Positions 33,303-43,234 of a DNA stretch of 64,000 nucleotides are shown one piece after another. Source of the stretch: Eutreptiella sp. 'Long Island Sound 2002' (Eukaryota; Euglenozoa; Euglenophyceae; Eutreptiales; Eutreptiaceae); NCBI GenBank assembly GCA_964036045.1, contig OZ038385.1, forward strand, positions 34,016,101-34,080,100, read 5' to 3'. A program made the translations under genes and the position numbers. Numbering within the stretch: the first letter of the stretch is position 1; every line of letters begins with the position of its first letter. The notes under the pieces were generated by a model. That model was not told the DNA's origin and made no database searches. It was given only the letters and a program-made list of their open reading frames with translations.

Positions 33303-33699
33303 ATTAAATCAAGATCACATTGGTGATACACTTTTGTAGAATCGGCTGTAGCGCAATACGGCGCGGCGAATCCACCACAGACAGCCCCACTGCCTTGGGG
33401 ATCATGGTGACAGTCGCGGTGAACCACAACTCCAGCATGACACCCTCCGCCAACCTGGTTTGTAACAACAGAAACATCTAGGGCACAAAAACATATTGAA
33501 ATGCCTTAAAAATGGAGGCACGAAAGCCATCCATACCCGGCGCACTCCTAGAGTGTAGCCTATGAAGGGCCCCCTCAACAGTAGGCAAGGGGGAAGCCTG
33601 CAAGAAAGAAGCCGGACAGAAAAATGTGCTGGTAACCCTCTCTCCATGGAAGCCACCGCCGCCTTGTGACCAGAGTGCGCAACAAACTCCGTGTAACAC
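33303..33699 (-). pseudogene. LINE reverse transcriptase, N-terminal (fingers) part
   Basis: The minus strand reads LPTVEGALHRLHSRSAPGMD then GFRASIFKAF, matching (V)..A......(S)PG.DG(F/L).....(K). After an in-frame TAG at 33478-33480 the same frame continues LELWFTATVTMIPKA, SPRRIALQPILQKCITNVIL, matching W....(V)..IPK......(R)PI.L.....K. The next expected block (fingers to motif A) is found inverted at 31364. Stops make it non-functional. Confidence 0.7.
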
Positions 33700-33751
33700 T
33701 TACCAATTGAGCACAATCGAGAAGACCACACATGGATCCTGCCTATGCACC

Positions 33752-34485
33752 TCAATCGTGAGGCCTCCGATGCCCGACCCTCTTTGGGAAAGCCAAAAGT
33801 AAGTCTTCTAGATGTCTGGAACTCATAATCCGTCGCGATCCCCTCATAAAATGCTGATTGTGCACCTCGGACCACAAGCCCGACAGCCCCTGTTCACTAA
33901 GCACCTGCGCTTCCAAGTCCCGGGTAGCAACAACACTCAACTCCGGCGGCCGACACACATCTCTGCCCTTCACCACCCGGCTGTTATGGTCCGCCAATAG
34001 GTGGACTGCCAGCCCACCTACCTCCCCTTTAAGCCGCTTCCACGGTTCATGCCGTAGGGAATGCTTGTGGTGGAAATGTGCCACCACCACCTTCCAGACG
34101 AAATCCCCCTGTGGCAATCGTGCCATGAGCAGTCGATCACCTCTAGAGTAAGCAAGTCTCAATCGGCTGTTTTCCACATCAACGCCACTCCCCCTCTACC
34201 CAAAAGATTGCGCATCCCCTGGAAAGAATAGCCAAACTTGCGAAATTCCTTGGAACACATCTATTCATCCGCCAAATTGGAAAGATGCGGCTCCTGCGGG
34301 CCCACCACTCCGAGGGAGGCCGCTCCCGCATACGTGGCCACTTGACACAACCACGTTTGTTTCCGAGACCCTTTTTTAACTTTGCACAACGGCCCATTAA
34401 CATTCAACGTCATGACCCACAACGGGGCCATCAGAAACCAATCACCTTCCATTGGAGCTTGAAGCCGGAGAACCATCCGGCACAC
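33752..34485 (-). pseudogene. LINE APE-type endonuclease remnant
   Basis: The frame ending near 34261 reads MTLNVNGPLCKVKK and AASLGVVGPQEPHLSNL, matching the endonuclease start (..LN(V/I)NG......K.....) and its (L)..QE(T/P)H metal-binding block. Frameshifts follow. A second frame (33752-34177) reads RLRLAYSRGDRLLMARLPQG and WKVVVAHFHHKH, like the middle of the domain. The catalytic set is incomplete. With the RT and RNase H fragments it outlines an EN-RT-RNH LINE in minus orientation. Confidence 0.55.
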
Positions 34486-34489
34486 ACCT

Positions 34490-34970
34490 CTTGTGCTTCA
34501 ACAAGAAGGGGAGGAGGACGGGGTTGGATCCTGGGGGAGGGGGGTACCTCCTCCTTACCCTTTTGTTCTAATGCCTGGGGGCGGGAGACGAGGGGATGTT
34601 CAGGCAAGGCATGTCGCACGGCAAAGTGGACCCAGGCGTGCCGTGCACAACACGCAGCAGCAGCACGTGCACCGGCACAACGCTGGTTCATGCGACGTAC
34701 AGCGTGTCACGCTGCTGCTGCCAAGTGTGGCTGACTGCCAACGGGCGCTTGACCCCAGAGCCTGGGCACAGTGGCAGCCCCTCCACTCCACTTCACTCCA
34801 CCTGCACACTCCTATTGCCCCTTCCTCCCAAAGGAACATGGTCTGCACGGGCGGTGTCTAGTGGAGCAATAAGTTTGCCTCATAAAAAAACAAACACACA
34901 CAGTGCTCTAGACATGGCAGCCTCCATCGCTGCCGGCACTTCTGGGCATGCCCATGACGTTGCAGCGGGA
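34490..34970. other. No gene recognised
   Basis: GC-rich stretch with short frames on both strands (CACGCAGCAGCAGCACGTGC, CTGCTGCTGCC). No family resemblance and no clear splice signals. Confidence 0.4.
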
Positions 34971-34973
34971 GCC

Positions 34974-35249
34974 CTATGAATGGGGGTTCGTCCAAAAAAC
35001 TTTGGACCTGCTCAAGGACCACCCTGGCTGGGCCTCAAGACGAACACAGAAGACGCATGCCTGAATGTGGCGCTGTGCATCAGAGACTCCCGCGAACTTT
35101 AGGACGGCCTTGTGATAAGGATGTATCAGAATGGTGTCGTCTTGTCCAACGTGCTTGGCCCAAATCTTCAGCTCTTTTTCGCCTGCGATCTTAGGCTCCT
35201 TGCCACGCGTTGCACTTCCAAATTCAGCCACCGCGTTTGGGTTCACACC
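34974..35249 (-). CDS. Candidate second exon of the RRM protein gene
   Basis: On the minus strand a strong acceptor (TTATTCTTCTCATTGCAG) precedes an exon in phase 0. It reads GVNPNAVAEFGSATRGKEPK, AGEKELKIWAKHVGQDD, TILIHPYHKAVLKFAG and runs to TAG at 34974. The exon at 37774-37508 also ends in phase 0, so a direct join gives about 180 residues. I do not recognise this domain; it is mixed-charge and without low complexity, as expected for real coding sequence. Intermediate exons cannot be excluded: a minus-strand frame at 36358-36590 reading KLKAAIAAMLESRWAPDQ is one possibility. Confidence 0.38.
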   Translation of the reverse strand, partial: GVNPNAVAEFGSATRGKEPKIAGEKELKIWAKHVGQDDTILIHPYHKAVLKFAGVSDAQRHIQACVFCVRLEAQPGWSLSRSKVFWTNPHS

Positions 35250-35399
35250 CTGCAATGAGAAGAATAACAAGAAGACACTCACTTCTACAGCCATGTCAGT
35301 GGACACGCACCCTGCACACAAATGCAGCATATGGGACTGAGAGACACAGAGCAGCATCACGAAGCATCTAATCAACGCCCCCAGCTCCATCGCATTCAC

Positions 35400-36912
35400 A
35401 AAAAATAGGCGATTAAAAACCTGTTGGCTAGAATTCAGCAGAAAAATGTGCTAACCTCGGCCATCTCAAGGTCCTCTCAGTGGGGAAGAAGGAAAGTGGC
35501 TACATAATCTGTGCTGGCTTGGGACATGAGGGCAACAAGAGATAAAATTTCCTGTCCTTGTGGTTGGCATTTTTTCGACCAAAGTCACGCCCCCCCCCCC
35601 CCATCCCGGGTGGTAAAACTGCTGACGAGACTAACCCTCCGCCCCCCTGCCCTTTCCCTACTAACCCCCCCAGTCCTGAGCGGACCAACCCCTTGCCCCC
35701 CCCCCCCCCCCCGCAGAAACCCCCTCCCCCTTCGCCGAAACCCCATACTCTATCTCGACAATGGGTCTGATGAAAAAATCGCCCCAAATCCGCGCATGTT
35801 CATGACTGCAAAGCTGCGACCCACTGGCTCCTACGACCTTGGGTCCTTCACCATACAAAAAACACAAAACATACAGGGCACAATGGAACAGAAATGGGTT
35901 CCAAACACCTCATGGGCAAATTCAGTTTGAAGTGGGGATGCATCTGGAGAAAACCCACCTCCATAAAAGTTACAAAAAACCAAAAAAAATGGCCCTCAAA
36001 ACCGCCCGTATTTACGACCCCCAAGGGCAAGGCACATGAGCTGTGGCCTGAAAGCCAACATTGGCCCTCGGTTAACATCTCAGCGGCAATCCACGTGTAC
36101 ATGGTGGTGGTCCCTGTCATAGCGGGGGTGGAGAAAATACGTGCGTGCGAAACTATTGTCTGAAAAAAGTTGTTGGGTAAAAAAATGCAATTTTTTTTTA
36201 AAAAAAGGGGGGGGGATTACACGAGATCCATAGGGTTCTGTGAAAGAATTATTCGAGGTCAAGCCCAACCAGACTTGGAAATCCTTACAAGTAGGGGAGA
36301 AAATTACACAACAAGTCTTCACGCATATTTTTTCTCGTTGAACATTATCCCTCGCTAATTTTCTCCATCCCTGGTAGCTGGGTAAGTAGCCTGCTTCATG
36401 CAGGGCCTACAACAGCTTCGGGCTACCAACTTCCAATGCAACAATATAGGACGCTTTCTCATGTTGCCGTGCATCACAATTATGCACTGGTTTTGATCTG
36501 GGGCCCAACGGGATTCAAGCATAGCTGCTATAGCAGCTTTGAGCTTGGGAGCCGTGGGGACACCAAGACCTCTAGTGTTGCAGTCACTGGGGTGTGCATT
36601 TTTCAAAAACACAACAATTTTGGTAATTTTTGGGGTACGGGTGTGGGGAATCTTTGTCTACCTTTCCCTTTTTTCCAGCACCTATTCTACCAAGGTTTCT
36701 ACTCACTCGGGTCCCTAGGTAGGAGAAGTCTTGGGTAGCGCTTGGTATACTGTTGGTCAGGGGCGTTTCGACCTACAAAGATGCCTGGTGCACGCCCTGT
36801 GTACATTTATTCTGCATACCGGGGGTGGGGGGCATATTTTGGTAAGGGAAAATTCGGTGAGGGAAAAATTTGGTACAAAATTTTAAACACCATGGAAAAA
36901 TGTTGTCCAAAA
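35400..36912. other. Probable intron or intergenic stretch with C- and A-rich runs
   Basis: Runs of C at 35588-35601 and 35697-35712 and poly-A near 36178-36205 dominate. Apart from the weak minus-strand frame at 36358-36590 nothing is supportable. If the RRM gene model is right, this lies within its intron. Confidence 0.35.
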
Positions 36913-36995
36913 TTTCCAAGTAATGGGCAACTCAGGAATTGAACCGTGGACTTGCAGGTTGCAGGTGTAGTACTTCTACAACTCAGCTATCTACT
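36913..36995 (-). repeat. tRNA-like (SINE head or tRNA pseudogene)
   Basis: The minus strand has TAGCTGAGTTG (plus 36979-36989), a perfect A-box match, and GGTTCAATTCC (plus 36935-36945), a perfect B-box match. The spacing is close to a tRNA. Ends GGGAA and TTGCCC could partly pair, but the D and anticodon stems do not form well. It is more likely a tRNA-derived repeat than a working tRNA. Confidence 0.5.
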
Positions 36996-37253
36996 TTCCC
37001 TATTACTCACCTGTGAAACAGGGTTCAAAGTGAAAACATGATGTCCCCAACAATTAAGACCCTCGGAAACTTGTAATGGAGAGAAAATGTGCATAGATCT
37101 GGTAAAGGCAAGAACTTGGCTTCGGTCCTTAAATACCACGGCAAAATGTGGTACAATTTTGCTGTGCCACATTTCGCCGTTCCGAATTTCGCAGCTGCCA
37201 ACCCCCCCGGTACTGGGATGCAAGGAACAGGGGTAGGGGGGCGCGTGCACACA

Positions 37254-37315
<62 letters not shown>

Positions 37316-37330
37316 ACGAGCGAGCGAGAG
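37254..37330 (+). repeat. (CA)n followed by (GA)n microsatellite
   Basis: About 22 CA dinucleotides (37254-37297) run into about nine GA dinucleotides and then GAGC(GA) variants. It lies in the presumed intron of the RRM gene. Confidence 0.95.
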
Positions 37331-37507
37331 AGCGAGGGAGACAATGCCATGCAAGAGAGGGGAAAGAGAAGGGGGCAGGTGCAGATGGGAGGGTAACAGA
37401 CACACGTGATGGGACCAAAGACAAGCATAAAACCCCAAGAAAAACGATAATGGTTGTCATTAACAAAGCGTGCACTTGCGCAGATTGCATGTCAGGAGCG
37501 TCCACAC

Positions 37508-37774
37508 CTCCAGTAAGACGAAATTGCTCATCTCTTTATTTGTTAAATCGGACCATTCCGGGATAATTTGTTCTGCTTTCACTTTGCAGCCATTGATTTC
37601 ACGTTTCCCACAATTTGCAAATGCTCTTCGAGCGGTCTCTGCATCAATGAACTCCAAAATGCACTTCTCCAGAGGAAACACGTCCACAATCTTGGACCCA
37701 GCGGCCGAGACAAAACCGTCAATATCTGACCGTTGCACATTGACATCAAGGTTGCCGATCTTCAGCAGAGACAT
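37508..37774 (-). CDS. RRM-domain RNA-binding protein, first exon
   Basis: The minus-strand ATG at 37774 starts MSLLKIGNLDVNVQRSDIDG. RNP2 is LKIGNL (residues 4-9) and a degenerate RNP1 is KCILEFID (37-44). ETARRAFANCGKREINGCKV completes helix 2 and strand 4 of a single RRM (residues 3-69). The usual RNP1 aromatics are reduced (C and L at two positions), so RNA affinity may be changed. The frame could end at 37460 after 104 codons. However, CTGGAG|GTGTGG at 37508 is a plausible donor, and a phase-matched exon exists at 35249. Related families include small RRM and SR-type splicing factors; I do not assign one. Confidence 0.6.
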
Positions 37775-38547
37775 GGCCCAAAGCTACAGAGGTGTTGTTC
37801 AGAGTATGGGATGTTCATGACTCAGCACAAGGGACCCCACATCTACACCGGGATCGTCCAAATGTGATCTCAGATGGTACTAGGTGGGGTTTGGGCCAAG
37901 GGAACGTTGGGCACGCAGGACGCAGGTTTGGGCCCGCAGGACGTTGGGCCTGCAGGAGAAGGGAGTGCCACATCAACGATGCAACCCCCACACCAGGGCC
38001 CAACACGTGTCACAGAGAGAGACGGCAGGCAAACTGGTGGAATGGGGGAGGGGGGGCAGGACAAACCATGTCCTGGCTGATGCAGCATTGCTGCCCAGCG
38101 AGTCAGCAGATACGTGCCAGGAGCTGGAAACGACCCATGCGCTCACGCAGGTGATGCGGCGTGTGAGCCCTCGTGGGAGCTAGTTGTCTGACCTTTCCTG
38201 CAATGGTTTCAGCCCCCTGACCGACATGGAATGGGACAAACAATGTCCCCAACACTTTGGGCTTGGGTAAAAGGCTCAAGACACACGCTCCCGCCAGTCT
38301 GCCGGACCATATTTGAAGATCTTGGTCAACCGTTGACATGCTCTGCTCCGTCCCACCACATCAGAGGCCCAACAGGCACAGAAAAAAAAAAGACACCACG
38401 AAAGCAGCCCTTTCCATGGCTACCCCATAAACAGTAGATGTACCGGTGAGCCCTGGCCCTGGTGTTGTAGTAACTGGAGGCCACTTTGGGCATTATTAGA
38501 GCCCAGGGCCTCTGGGTGCATTTTACAAAACTAGACACATCCAATTT
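37775..38547. other. Region upstream of the RRM gene, no other gene seen
   Basis: Contains short GC-rich direct repeats (GGGCACGCAGGACGCAGG, GGGCCCGCAGGACG) at 37908-37955. It may include the promoter of the minus-strand RRM gene. No RNA gene or protein frame was recognised. Confidence 0.35.
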
Positions 38548-38880
38548 GTGCAACCCCCCAAGTTCAGACCAAGGATATGCGTAACAATCACTGTGGCTTC
38601 CAGAGATTTCCATTTGGTTCGTCCAGAAGCCCAGTGCTGGCAGGAACTCGTGGGCCTGTACCTCATGCTGTACTGCCCCGCTTCTACACTTGAAATTCAG
38701 TACCTTGATGACATGTTACTTTTCACACTCGCCCCACCAGTCTTGGAGTCTGAAACCCATATCTTGACTCACAAGTCAGCAGTCACAGGCATACTAGTAG
38801 CCCTCAGCCCTAGCGAATGCCCAGCAGAGAGATTCTTTGGGTGGGCAAAGAGATTGACGGGGACCTTGCTTTGTGGCTGC
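38548..38880 (+). pseudogene. Reverse transcriptase palm fragment (YLDD)
   Basis: The frame contains LEIQYLDDMLLFTLAP, with the motif C box YLDD at 38701-38712. HILTHKSAVTGILVALSPSE and CPAERFFGWAKR follow, matching the post-motif block H...(V)...L......(K)C.....(E)(F)(L)G of LTR-type RTs. Preceding residues FHLVRPEA are a weak motif B. No integrase, protease or LTR was found around it, so it is an isolated fragment. The YLDD box differs from the YYDD of the LINE at 31.7 kb, so this is a different element. Confidence 0.45.
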
Positions 38881-39142
38881 GGTTCTCAATTAAGGAAAGC
38901 ACCAAAGGACAGAAATTCATTCAGGAGCGTTTGCTCAGCACATGCCCCCCACACCACTTGTGTGTCAGGTATCCCAACTTTAGCCCCAGTTTTGCCCTCC
39001 CCAAGAGAAGCCCACTACCTCTGCCCATGCCACCTACCCCAAGCCATTTCTTTGCCCCTCTCTCATCATTGGCACCAAGGTACTTGGTGTAGGAGTAGAG
39101 AAAAGATGGGTTCAGGGACTCCGGGTGCACCCTGGGGCAGAT

Positions 39143-39220
39143 GGGCTTTCAATTGAAAGGGGGGGGGTCGATAGAGCCCCGTGGCTAGACCGCCCCCCCA
39201 AAAAAGGCTCAATTGACGGA
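39143..39220 (-). repeat. Short dispersed repeat, CAATTGAG/GGGCTCTATCGACCCC family, copy 3
   Basis: Reverse orientation copy: CTTTCAATTGAAAGGGG, GGTCGATAGAGCCCC and GGCTCAATTGACGG in that order on the plus strand. The end motifs are conserved with the copies near 1.8, 2.2 and 41.7 kb. Confidence 0.6.
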
Positions 39221-39599
39221 ACCACCCAAAATGAACCTCCAGACCTTCGTGGTTCAAATGGTGCTGGTATTTGTGTTTAAGGACACTTGGTCCCTGGTCA
39301 ATTCCGGCTACACATGTGTGTAGCGCCCCACCAAAGCCTTCCATGAGAACCACATGACCTAGTCAGAGTCAAAGTCAGAGCCAGTCGGAGTCAGGGTCAG
39401 AGTACCTGCTGGTTGCTGGTTGTGCCCAGATTGTGTCTCTGCACGGAGTGGTCTAGGTAGCCGCTTGGCGGACCCTGACTATGTTCCTTCAAGGGCTGCA
39501 ACGGAGGCATTTCCAACTCCAACTGCAACTCAAGCTCCAACTCCGACTCCAGCTCTTCCTCCGACTCCGACTCTGACTTTTACCTCGTGCAAGGGTGCA

Positions 39600-40282
39600 T
39601 TGCATTCTTGGGGGTCCGTCCCCAAACAAGGGGACAAAATCAGAAGTGGCTGCATCACCCCTGCATTCTCAGGGGCCCTAGATTGGGCGGATTTGCTACG
39701 TAACCCTTGCATTCTCGGGGGTCCCCAAACAAAGGGGACAACATCAGAAGTGGCTGCCTCACTCCTGCCTTCTGAGGGACCCACAAGTGGGCGGAAGTGC
39801 TACGTAACCCCTGCGTTCTTGGTGGTCCCCCAAAAAAGGGGACAACATCGGAAGTGGCTACATCACTCCTGCCTTCTCGGGGGCCCACAAGAGGGCGGAA
39901 TTGCTACATAACCCCAGCGTTCTCAGGGGCCCCCAAACAAAGGGACAAAATCAGGAGTGGCTACATCACCCCTGCCTTCTCGGGGCCCACAAGAGGGCGG
40001 AATTGCTACGTAACGCCTGCATTCTCGGGGGTCCATCCCCAAACAAGGGGACAAAATTACCTGCCTTCTCGAGGGCCCAAGATTGGGCGGATTTGCTACG
40101 TAATCCCTGCATTCTTGGGGGTCCCCAAACAAAGGGGACAAAATCAGAAGTGGTTGCCTCACCCCTGCCTTCTCGGGGGCCCACAAGTGGGCGGAATTGC
40201 TACGTAATCCCTGTGTTCTCGGAGGTTCTCAAAAGAGGGGACAAAATCAAAAGTGGCTACATCACCCTTGCCTTCTTGGGGT
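39600..40282 (+). repeat. 104-bp satellite, about 6.5 copies
   Basis: GCTACGTAA(C/T) recurs at 39695, 39799, 39903, 40005, 40095 and 40199 (periods 104, 104, 102, 90, 104). Each unit has two related halves, CCCTGCATTCTCGGGGGTCC and CCCTGCCTTCTCGGGGGCCC, separated by CAAA.GGGGACAAAATCAGAAG. The period is not a multiple of three, so the long frames across it are not conserved protein. Single or reversed units occur near 7.3, 47.05, 52.8, 59.8 and 60.7 kb. Confidence 0.9.
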
Positions 40283-40567
40283 TCCTTTTTTTTTTTTGAC
40301 GAAGCTGCAATAGTTTTGCAATGGTTCTGCAGCAGTACGAGTCAATCTCGGGATCTAAGTACACTCTCAGAACATACCATAGCTTCTTCCCCCTGTCAAG
40401 GACAGGGGTCAAGGTTGACAAAGAAGGAGCAACTCATATTCCTACCTTGAGTATACCTGCAGAGCGACCTGGGGTCGCCACAACTTTGTTTGGCCCTCGT
40501 CTTCTCACCTATGACAAGTTTTCTTTGCTATGGGGATGTGCATGGGTGAGTCTATTGATGCTCTGAT

Positions 40568-41602
40568 TCACCTTGTTATCCTCCTAGTGGTACATGTCCG
40601 TTTGGCCTGTGGCGGTGAGCAGGCTGTGTTGTGTGGTGCTTCCTCGCGTTGTTGCAAGCCTTTTTGGATAAGTGCGTGTCGTAGACCCAGGATATGATAT
40701 GATAGGTCTGCCTCATACAGCCACTCTTGGTACATCTTTTCCATATAATGCAGCCACCTACCCACCCTACTGTACCAAATACCGTCATAGTGCCGGTCTC
40801 TGAGAACGCTTTGGCACCTATTGTTGTGCATGTCCTGTGCCTCTTGCATTATTCTAGTGGTTTGGTACTTAATCCTGGGTGCGGACAATCACCCCATCAC
40901 TTTTTGATGCCCGATTGTATCTTGGGTGAACTCAAGGTATTTTAGTGCCTTCACCTTGGTATGGTACGAATCTTGGCGTTGTAGAATCTTGTGATACTCC
41001 TTGTCATCTTCCTGTGTCGCCGTGGTAGGTGCCTTGACTTTTGCACGCTTTTGCTTCCGAGGTTTATACATTACTTGTTGTTGCAACACTTGTGGGGTGG
41101 GATTTGGTGTACACACCCTAGGCTTGACCTTACCATACCATGCGCTAAGAGATTGACTGGGTTGTGTTTCTTCATTGTCTCTAGGGGGCATGGTGAACTC
41201 CTTTCTTAGTTGGTAGACAATGTGAAGCATCATGTATTGGTGATGAGCCACGTGCTCCCGGAAGTGAGGTCCATATCCATGGGGCAGTTGGTCATTGAAA
41301 GAACTAGGAACTCTTAGGCAGGCGACATGGTGCATGTCTTCCGGGGACGCATTATCGTACCATTGCTCTGCGTATTTAGCCCATGTGCCCCATGAGTGTG
41401 TCCATGCCTTCCGGAAGGAGGGAGCCCATTTTGGGCATTGAATCAGCCGCATGTGCACGGTGGTGCCATGCCTGTTATTGCACATGGGGCATTTCACAAC
41501 ATTGTGATCCCATGGCGCGCCACATCCATCCCACTGCTCATTTCCCCATAGCCATTTTACCCATGTCATCCGGCGGGTCCCTTCGAGCGGGAGCCAACAC
41601 AC
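40568..41602 (-). pseudogene. Retroelement ORF C-terminus with zinc knuckle, one in-frame stop
   Basis: A single minus-strand frame runs from 41602 to 40568, broken by one TGA at 40889-40891. Near its start it reads EGTRRMTWVKWLWGNEQWDG, then CPMC at residues 38-41, His50 and Cys56: a C-x2-C-x8-H-x5-C knuckle followed by CPKWAPSFRKAWTHSW. This arrangement is typical of the region after the RT in LINE-type ORF2 proteins, where the knuckle aids template binding. A Lys/Arg-rich segment (YKPRKQKRAKVKAPT) and a charged Tyr-rich tail follow. No RT is present upstream; the sequence becomes the short dispersed repeat at 41.7 kb. It looks 5'-truncated. Confidence 0.5.
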
Positions 41603-41724
41603 CTAATGTGTTCTAGAAAACAAGTCATAGTGCCTCCTCTTCTCTCCTCTTCTTGGGGTTCCCCACAGTGGGGAGACATTAACAAGAGACAAAGCGGTGC
41701 CTCTTCTGGATGCAAGAATGGTGC

Positions 41725-41813
41725 TTGTCAATTGAGCCCTTTTCCCAACCCCCCAACCACCCAATCCCCCAGATTTTGGGGGCTCTATCGACCCCCCCCT
41801 CACTTGAAAATCC
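41725..41813 (+). repeat. Short dispersed repeat, CAATTGAG/GGGCTCTATCGACCCC family, copy 4
   Basis: Begins TGTCAATTGAGCCCTTTTCC and ends GGGGCTCTATCGACCCCCC followed by CACTTGAAAATCC. A C-rich centre of about 35 bp replaces the G-rich centre of other copies. Confidence 0.6.
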
Positions 41814-42019
41814 AACGTGCCCTAGGTCCACACTTAGGACTTCCTGGTAGTTGTCATGCACTCAGTGTGGTGCAACCTGTGCTCCCATTTTGGAAATTGA
41901 ATGTGGGGTTTCTATGCCCAGCAAGCACACTAACTACCGATGAGACCCATGTGACCTGGGCTTTGCCCGCACAAGAGCAAGGGCGGTGTAGGTAATTGTG
42001 ATGAGGAGCCCTGCACAAA

Positions 42020-42226
42020 GCACCATAGGGGGAATCCTTGCACTACGCGCTACTTTTAGACAAGGTCCTCCCTAAAGAACCCCCGGGCACACCCCTTCCA
42101 AATGCCCCTAAATTTAGGTCACCCAAACTACCCTAGCAAAAGACAAATGCAAGCTACCTTCCCCTCACATAAGACATCATGCAAAATGAGGAAAGCCACA
42201 CACATATCCTCTTTTGTGTTCAATTG
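42020..42226 (+). repeat. Dispersed 3'-flank repeat (GGGGGAATCCTTGCACTGCG family), copy 1
   Basis: Shares GGGGGAATCCTTGCACT, GCGCGCTACTTTTAGAC, GTCACCCAAACT and ACCTTCCC(C/T)TCACATAA in order with 46645-46880 and 60005-60270. At 60 kb the same sequence directly follows the zinc-finger transposase in that gene's sense, which suggests it is the 3' end of that element. Confidence 0.7.
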
Positions 42227-42415
42227 TCAACTAAGTATAAAATCAGAATGCTCCGGAGTGGCCTTATTTGAAAGCTCACTCACCCTGCCAGCTAGTGCCA
42301 AAGCCTCGTATGTGTTCACCTCATCCTCAACTAGACTGGGGGACAAAGTGGCTGGCAGGAGGGAATCCACGTCAATCTCCAGTTTCCATTTGTGGTACAA
42401 CCATGCATCCTCATC
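42227..42415 (-). pseudogene. C48-protease ORF relic (N-terminal part only)
   Basis: The minus strand reads DEDAWLYHKWKLEIDVDSLL, then VEDEVNTYEALALAGRVSEL. It aligns residue for residue with the start of the longer C48 frame at 58.1 kb (DEDAWLYRKWKTEVDVDSLL, VEDEVDSYEAFVLAGRVSEL). The catalytic domain is missing, replaced by a dispersed repeat. One unit of the 48-bp repeat (AGTCCGTCACCCCAACTCAA) lies just upstream, as at 58 kb. Confidence 0.7.
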
Positions 42416-42534
42416 AGCAGCAATGCGGCCTCGCATACGGCATTCGACTATGGACAGGCAAAAACCGGGGAGTCCGTCACCCCAACTCAAGGGCCCACAC
42501 CAAAGTGTGGGAGTCCATGGTGGAGATGAGCAAA

Positions 42535-42722
42535 AAATTGTGAAAAGGGGTGGAAATGGGTGAAAGTGGGTGAACATCCAGAAATGCCTTATCCCCAATG
42601 TGGAAGAAGCATCAAAACCTACGCTAGGGGCAACAATGATGCCCCTAGTGTCACAAAGTATGGGTCTCCAATACAGCTAGACAAATAGTTGCACTGCGCC
42701 TGCACTGCGCGCCCCCATAGCC
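42535..42722 (+). repeat. Dispersed repeat (GGTGAAA.TGGGTGAA.ATCCA) with CACTGCGC palindromes
   Basis: Shares GGAAATGGGTGAAAGTGGGT, ATCCAGAAATGCC and TATCCCCAATGTG with 47110-47190 and 59890-59965. The end, CAAAGTATGGGTCTC then AATAGTTGCACTGCGCCTGC, matches 60935-61000. Confidence 0.6.
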
Positions 42723-43201
42723 CAAGTGAGGGAACGCAACGGTCAGCAACCGGTCAGCCACCACAGAGAATCACAGCCAAATGCGGACACATTGCTACTC
42801 CCAACCCCCTCTAATACGCCCCCTCTTTCTCACTACAACATGCCCATATCTGTTTCATCTCTTCGGCAAAAACCTGCAGTCAGAAAAGCAATCATCAGGC
42901 TGATGCTGTGCGATTCTTAGACAAAACCATACTTGCACACAGGGGATGTGGGGGAGGGGGGGAGGGGTGCAAAAGGTGATAAAAAAGATGGTGTGCTAAG
43001 ATGCTGCAACAAGCAGCCCTAATTTTTGCGCATTTTGCTAAACCTAAGTCAGCTTTGTATCCGGAGGCAAACTATGGGCCTTCACCTCATGTGCCTGAGT
43101 ATGTGTGGGCACAAGAGGAAACTCCACACATGATGAAGAAAACAATGACAGCGTTTGCTGCCAATTGTGTGGACACTGTTGTTGGGAGTTGCTATCAAAG
43201 T

Positions 43202-43234
43202 TGCGGCCGTTCCCCAAGTTGGGGAACGGCCGCA
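43202..43234. repeat. Perfect 33-bp palindrome, 16-bp arms, 1-nt loop
   Basis: TGCGGCCGTTCCCCAA and its exact reverse complement are separated by a single G. No flanking repeat extends it. It is too tight a loop for an RNA hairpin of usual type. Confidence 0.95.

Noticed and set aside
36913-36995. tRNA gene on the minus strand
   Set aside because: D and anticodon stems do not form; promoter boxes only.
39420-40299. Long plus-strand frames with CYVTPAFSG repeats
   Set aside because: They are translations of the 104-bp satellite, whose period is not a multiple of three.
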